A DNA stretch of 25,561 nt, from the IMG/VR virus record IMGVR_UViG_3300028866_000021, positions 1 through 25,561 of that record; one strand, 5' to 3'. Position numbers and translations under genes: made by a program. Below the pieces are notes generated by a model, which worked only from the letters and a program-made list of their open reading frames with translations, ran no database searches and was not told the origin of the DNA. This DNA is from a virus. This document shows positions 24,235 through 25,561 of the stretch, one piece after another. Positions within the stretch are counted from its first letter, which is position 1, and each line of letters opens with the position of its first letter.

Positions 24235-24282
24235 GGCTATCCATATAGGTGGCAACACCTGGACCTGGTGGCTATCCATATA
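24235..24282. repeat. 13-bp direct repeat beside the attachment-like site
   Basis: GGCTATCCATATA occurs at 24235-24247 and 24270-24282, 35 bases apart. Between the copies is a small hairpin, AGGTG-GCAA-CACCT. The pair could be binding sites for a recombination accessory protein or for a regulator of late transcription. Both readings are inference. Confidence 0.6.
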
Positions 24283-24330
24283 TATATGCCGATATCGTGG
24301 ACGCTTGCCCTCAAGTACCTGATAAATCGA

Positions 24331-24358
24331 ATGATAGGCGAAGATGGACGCGCTACAA
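24331..24358 (-). promoter_or_regulatory. Possible sigma70-like promoter toward the late genes
   Basis: On the minus strand TTGTAG (24358-24353) is followed after 16 bases by TATCAT (24336-24331, five of six consensus bases). The start would be near 24324, downstream of TerS and upstream of the rest of the late genes. The -35 is weak. Confidence 0.3.
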
Positions 24359-24398
24359 GCCCCGTAGACGCATCGCTTAGCACCTCGGTGAGCCTATC

Positions 24399-24845
24399 CT
24401 ATAGCTGTTTTGGCCCTGCATCCCGCATATCTCGCGCCGCCTGAACGAGGTCAAGTAGAACAGATACATTGACTTGCGTGGCCTGGCCGCGTATCGTCCG
24501 AGCCTTGTCTTCCCAGATACCGGCAGCTACAGCCAAGTCCCGAATCGCCGTTTTTGCCAGCTTTGCATCTGTCACCGACATAAGCGCTCTATGCTGTAAA
24601 GCGTCGAATATATTGGCTTTATCCTCTTGAAATTGGCGCAGATCGTCCTGCGATTGCCTCTTGCCTAAGAACCGCTTTAGTACCCTATGTACATTAGCCG
24701 GATCACAGCCTACAGCTTTGGCAATCTGTCCTTCACTCAGCTCTGGGTAATCCAATTTCATTTTACGAATGCTTCTCGCTGCCCCTGTATTAGCACTACT
24801 GACCCGTGCCTTGACGCTTTGCTTGTCTGTGACCTTAGGTTCCAT
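24399..24845 (-). CDS. Probable terminase small subunit
   Basis: The 148-residue protein has a basic start. A helix-turn-helix follows at about residues 36-60 (LSEGQIAKAVGCDPANVHRVLKRFL), then a helical core (LRQFQEDKANIFDALQHRALMSVTDAKLAKTAIRDLAVAAGIWEDKARTIRGQ) and a C-terminal segment (VNVSVLLDLVQAARDM). This layout, a DNA-binding domain, an oligomerising helical core and a tail, fits small terminases, which recognise phage DNA and load the large subunit. The ATG is at 24845, with GAGGT 11 bases upstream. About 1.8 kb separates it from TerL, which is unusual. A replication or regulatory protein is the alternative. Confidence 0.65.
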   Translation of the reverse strand: MEPKVTDKQSVKARVSSANTGAARSIRKMKLDYPELSEGQIAKAVGCDPANVHRVLKRFLGKRQSQDDLRQFQEDKANIFDALQHRALMSVTDAKLAKTAIRDLAVAAGIWEDKARTIRGQATQVNVSVLLDLVQAARDMRDAGPKQL

Positions 24846-25085
24846 GTGGTCATTTTACCTCAAGAAGAGCATCTAGAGTCCATAGACACGATTGCCTGCG
24901 ACTCTATCGGCGAAAGGCTAAAATCAGCGGCTCGGATCGTGCGATATTACACGGCCTGTTGATTTCCTGTCAGGATAGTCTGCAAGTAATAGATAGTATT
25001 GTCGTTAAAATATAGTATGAAACAGTATTGACACTTAAGACAGAGTTCGACTACTGTAGGTACATCAGCAAGGGGAGGTTACACA
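24846..25085. promoter_or_regulatory. Divergent control region between late and early genes
   Basis: This gap separates TerS (minus) from the plus-strand genes. It is AT-rich toward its right end. It holds a perfect palindrome TCCTGTCAGGA (24965-24975) and three AGTAT-type sites (24995, 25014, 25024), spaced 19 and 10 bases apart. The plus promoter is listed separately; I see no convincing minus promoter for TerS. Confidence 0.5.
25028..25057 (+). promoter_or_regulatory. Sigma70-like promoter for the plus-strand early genes
   Basis: A perfect TTGACA at 25028-25033 is followed after 18 bases by TACTGT (25052-25057, four of six consensus bases). Transcription would start near 25064, giving a short leader before the GGGGAGG site and the ATG at 25086. 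Host RNA polymerase would serve for early expression. Confidence 0.6.
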
Positions 25086-25292
25086 ATGATAGCTTCGATT
25101 CTTGACTATGTTGGCAAGTTCCTACCGCGTGAGACATTGGTGGCATCTCAAGGCTTACAGGCCGCTGATTGCAGTACGTCATCGTGCGCGCACGAACCCT
25201 TGCTAGAGCTGGACGGAAAGAAGATTGTTGGATCGCATCGCTGTAAGCACTGCGGCTTGAATAAGAGCTATTGGAACGCGAGGGAGCTATGA
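25086..25292 (+). CDS. Small Cys/His protein of unknown function, first early gene
   Basis: The 68-residue product starts 7 bases after a strong GGGGAGG. It has a hydrophobic start (MIASILDYVGKFL) and a possible zinc site, CAHE near residue 34 and CKHCG near residue 53, with a charged strand pair between them (LLELDGKKIVGSHR). It ends in ATGA overlap with the next gene, so the two are coupled. It faces away from the virion genes and is read from the promoter just upstream, which suggests early expression. I do not recognise the family. Confidence 0.75.
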   Translation: MIASILDYVGKFLPRETLVASQGLQAADCSTSSCAHEPLLELDGKKIVGSHRCKHCGLNKSYWNAREL

Positions 25293-25441
25293 CCATCCTC
25301 CGCTTCATTCTCCGCTTGCTCTTCCGTGGATGCATCACAGAGCCACATGATCCCGTTGCTGAGTGGTCAGTGATTGCTTACCCTGCCGTCTTAACCGCTG
25401 ACCAGTGCCAGGATTTGAACGCCGAACGCTGGCAAGACTGA
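25289..25441 (+). CDS. 50-residue small protein coupled to the previous gene
   Basis: The ATG overlaps the previous stop as ATGA and has AGGGAG 2 bases upstream. The product starts with a hydrophobic basic helix (MTILRFILRLLFRG) that could lie along or in a membrane, followed by CITEPHDPVAEWSV and an acidic C-terminus (LNAERWQD). Function unknown. The coupling and base composition support a real gene. Confidence 0.6.
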   Translation: MTILRFILRLLFRGCITEPHDPVAEWSVIAYPAVLTADQCQDLNAERWQD

Positions 25442-25520
25442 ATCTCGTGGAATTACAGGAATTCCCGGCGCGGATTGAAACAAGCGAACGGACAACATCA
25501 TCAGTAGAAAGGTTATCAAA

Positions 25521-25561
25521 ATGAAAATCGATGAATTGACAATAGGTGAAGCACGGCAATT
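25521..25561 (+). CDS. Start of a small phage gene, cut by window edge
   Basis: An ATG at 25521, with AAAGG 9 bases upstream, opens a frame reading MKIDELTIGEARQ to the edge. This opening recalls small hypothetical phage proteins that begin MKIxxLTIGEA(K/R). Only 13 codons are visible, so the call rests on the start signals and this recalled pattern. The 79 bases before it show nothing else. Confidence 0.6.
   Translation, partial: MKIDELTIGEARQ

Larger units (their letters stand above)
23962..24398. other. 437-base gap without a supported gene, between TerS and the small-gene cluster
   Basis: No ORF here has both a ribosome site and coding character; a 77-codon minus frame (24046-24279) lacks a ribosome site and crosses the tRNA-like core. 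The gap holds paired G-rich boxes at each side of a tRNA T-arm-like sequence, a 13-bp direct repeat, and one possible minus-strand promoter, all listed separately. Confidence 0.7.

Noticed and set aside
24046-24279. 77-codon minus ORF in the gap after TerS
   Set aside because: No ribosome site, start embedded in an alternating TA run, and the frame crosses the tRNA-like core and G-rich boxes. The peptide resembles no family I know.

Overview
The window is the late (virion) half, plus the start of the early region, of an uncultured tailed phage with a short tail (podovirus type). Twenty-five of the genes listed lie on the minus strand and read right to left in the usual virion order: terminase small subunit, terminase large subunit, portal, scaffold, major coat, capsid cement, tail tubular A and B, three ejection proteins, accessory enzymes, tail fibre. 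The coat, cement and small portal-linked genes look most like the Bordetella phage BPP-1 group (Bbp16/17/19-like), while the tail and ejection genes are of the T7 gp11/gp12/gp14/gp15/gp16 kind. The host cannot be determined from the sequence. Family names come from recalled sequence patterns, not from searches.

Layout, right to left. 25086-25561 (+): two translationally coupled small genes and the start of a third, behind a good sigma70-like promoter; these look early. 24846-25085: divergent control region. 24399-24845 (-): terminase small subunit. 23962-24398: a 437-base gap with a tRNA T-arm-like core flanked by inverted G-rich boxes, resembling a phage attachment site, and a possible late promoter. 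22599-23943 (-): small genes, including a ribbon-helix-helix regulator that overlaps a zinc-ribbon ORF, and two small beta-rich proteins. 17899-22599 (-): TerL, GNAT acetyltransferase, cupin-like protein, small Ala/Gln-rich protein, portal. 17230-17902 (-): two small genes. 14099-17088 (-): capsid cassette (scaffold, coat, cement, small basic protein) with an intrinsic terminator on each side. 3675-14031 (-): tail tubular A and B and three ejection proteins. 1989-3678 (-): a PurD-like ATP-grasp enzyme and an HExxE protein. 1-1912 (-): a tail fibre gene that runs off the left edge.

Most late genes are joined by stop/start overlaps (TAATG, TGATG, ATGA, TTGA), so they are probably translated as coupled strings. 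The two terminators around the capsid cassette suggest stepped expression. No lysis gene, polymerase, integrase or reverse transcriptase is visible; these would have to lie outside the window.

The points most worth a second look are the ATP-grasp/HExxE pair embedded in the virion operon, the tail fibre with an apparent Sec signal peptide and a 51-bp repeat array, the attachment-site-like structure between the two terminase genes, and the terminator-bracketed capsid cassette.
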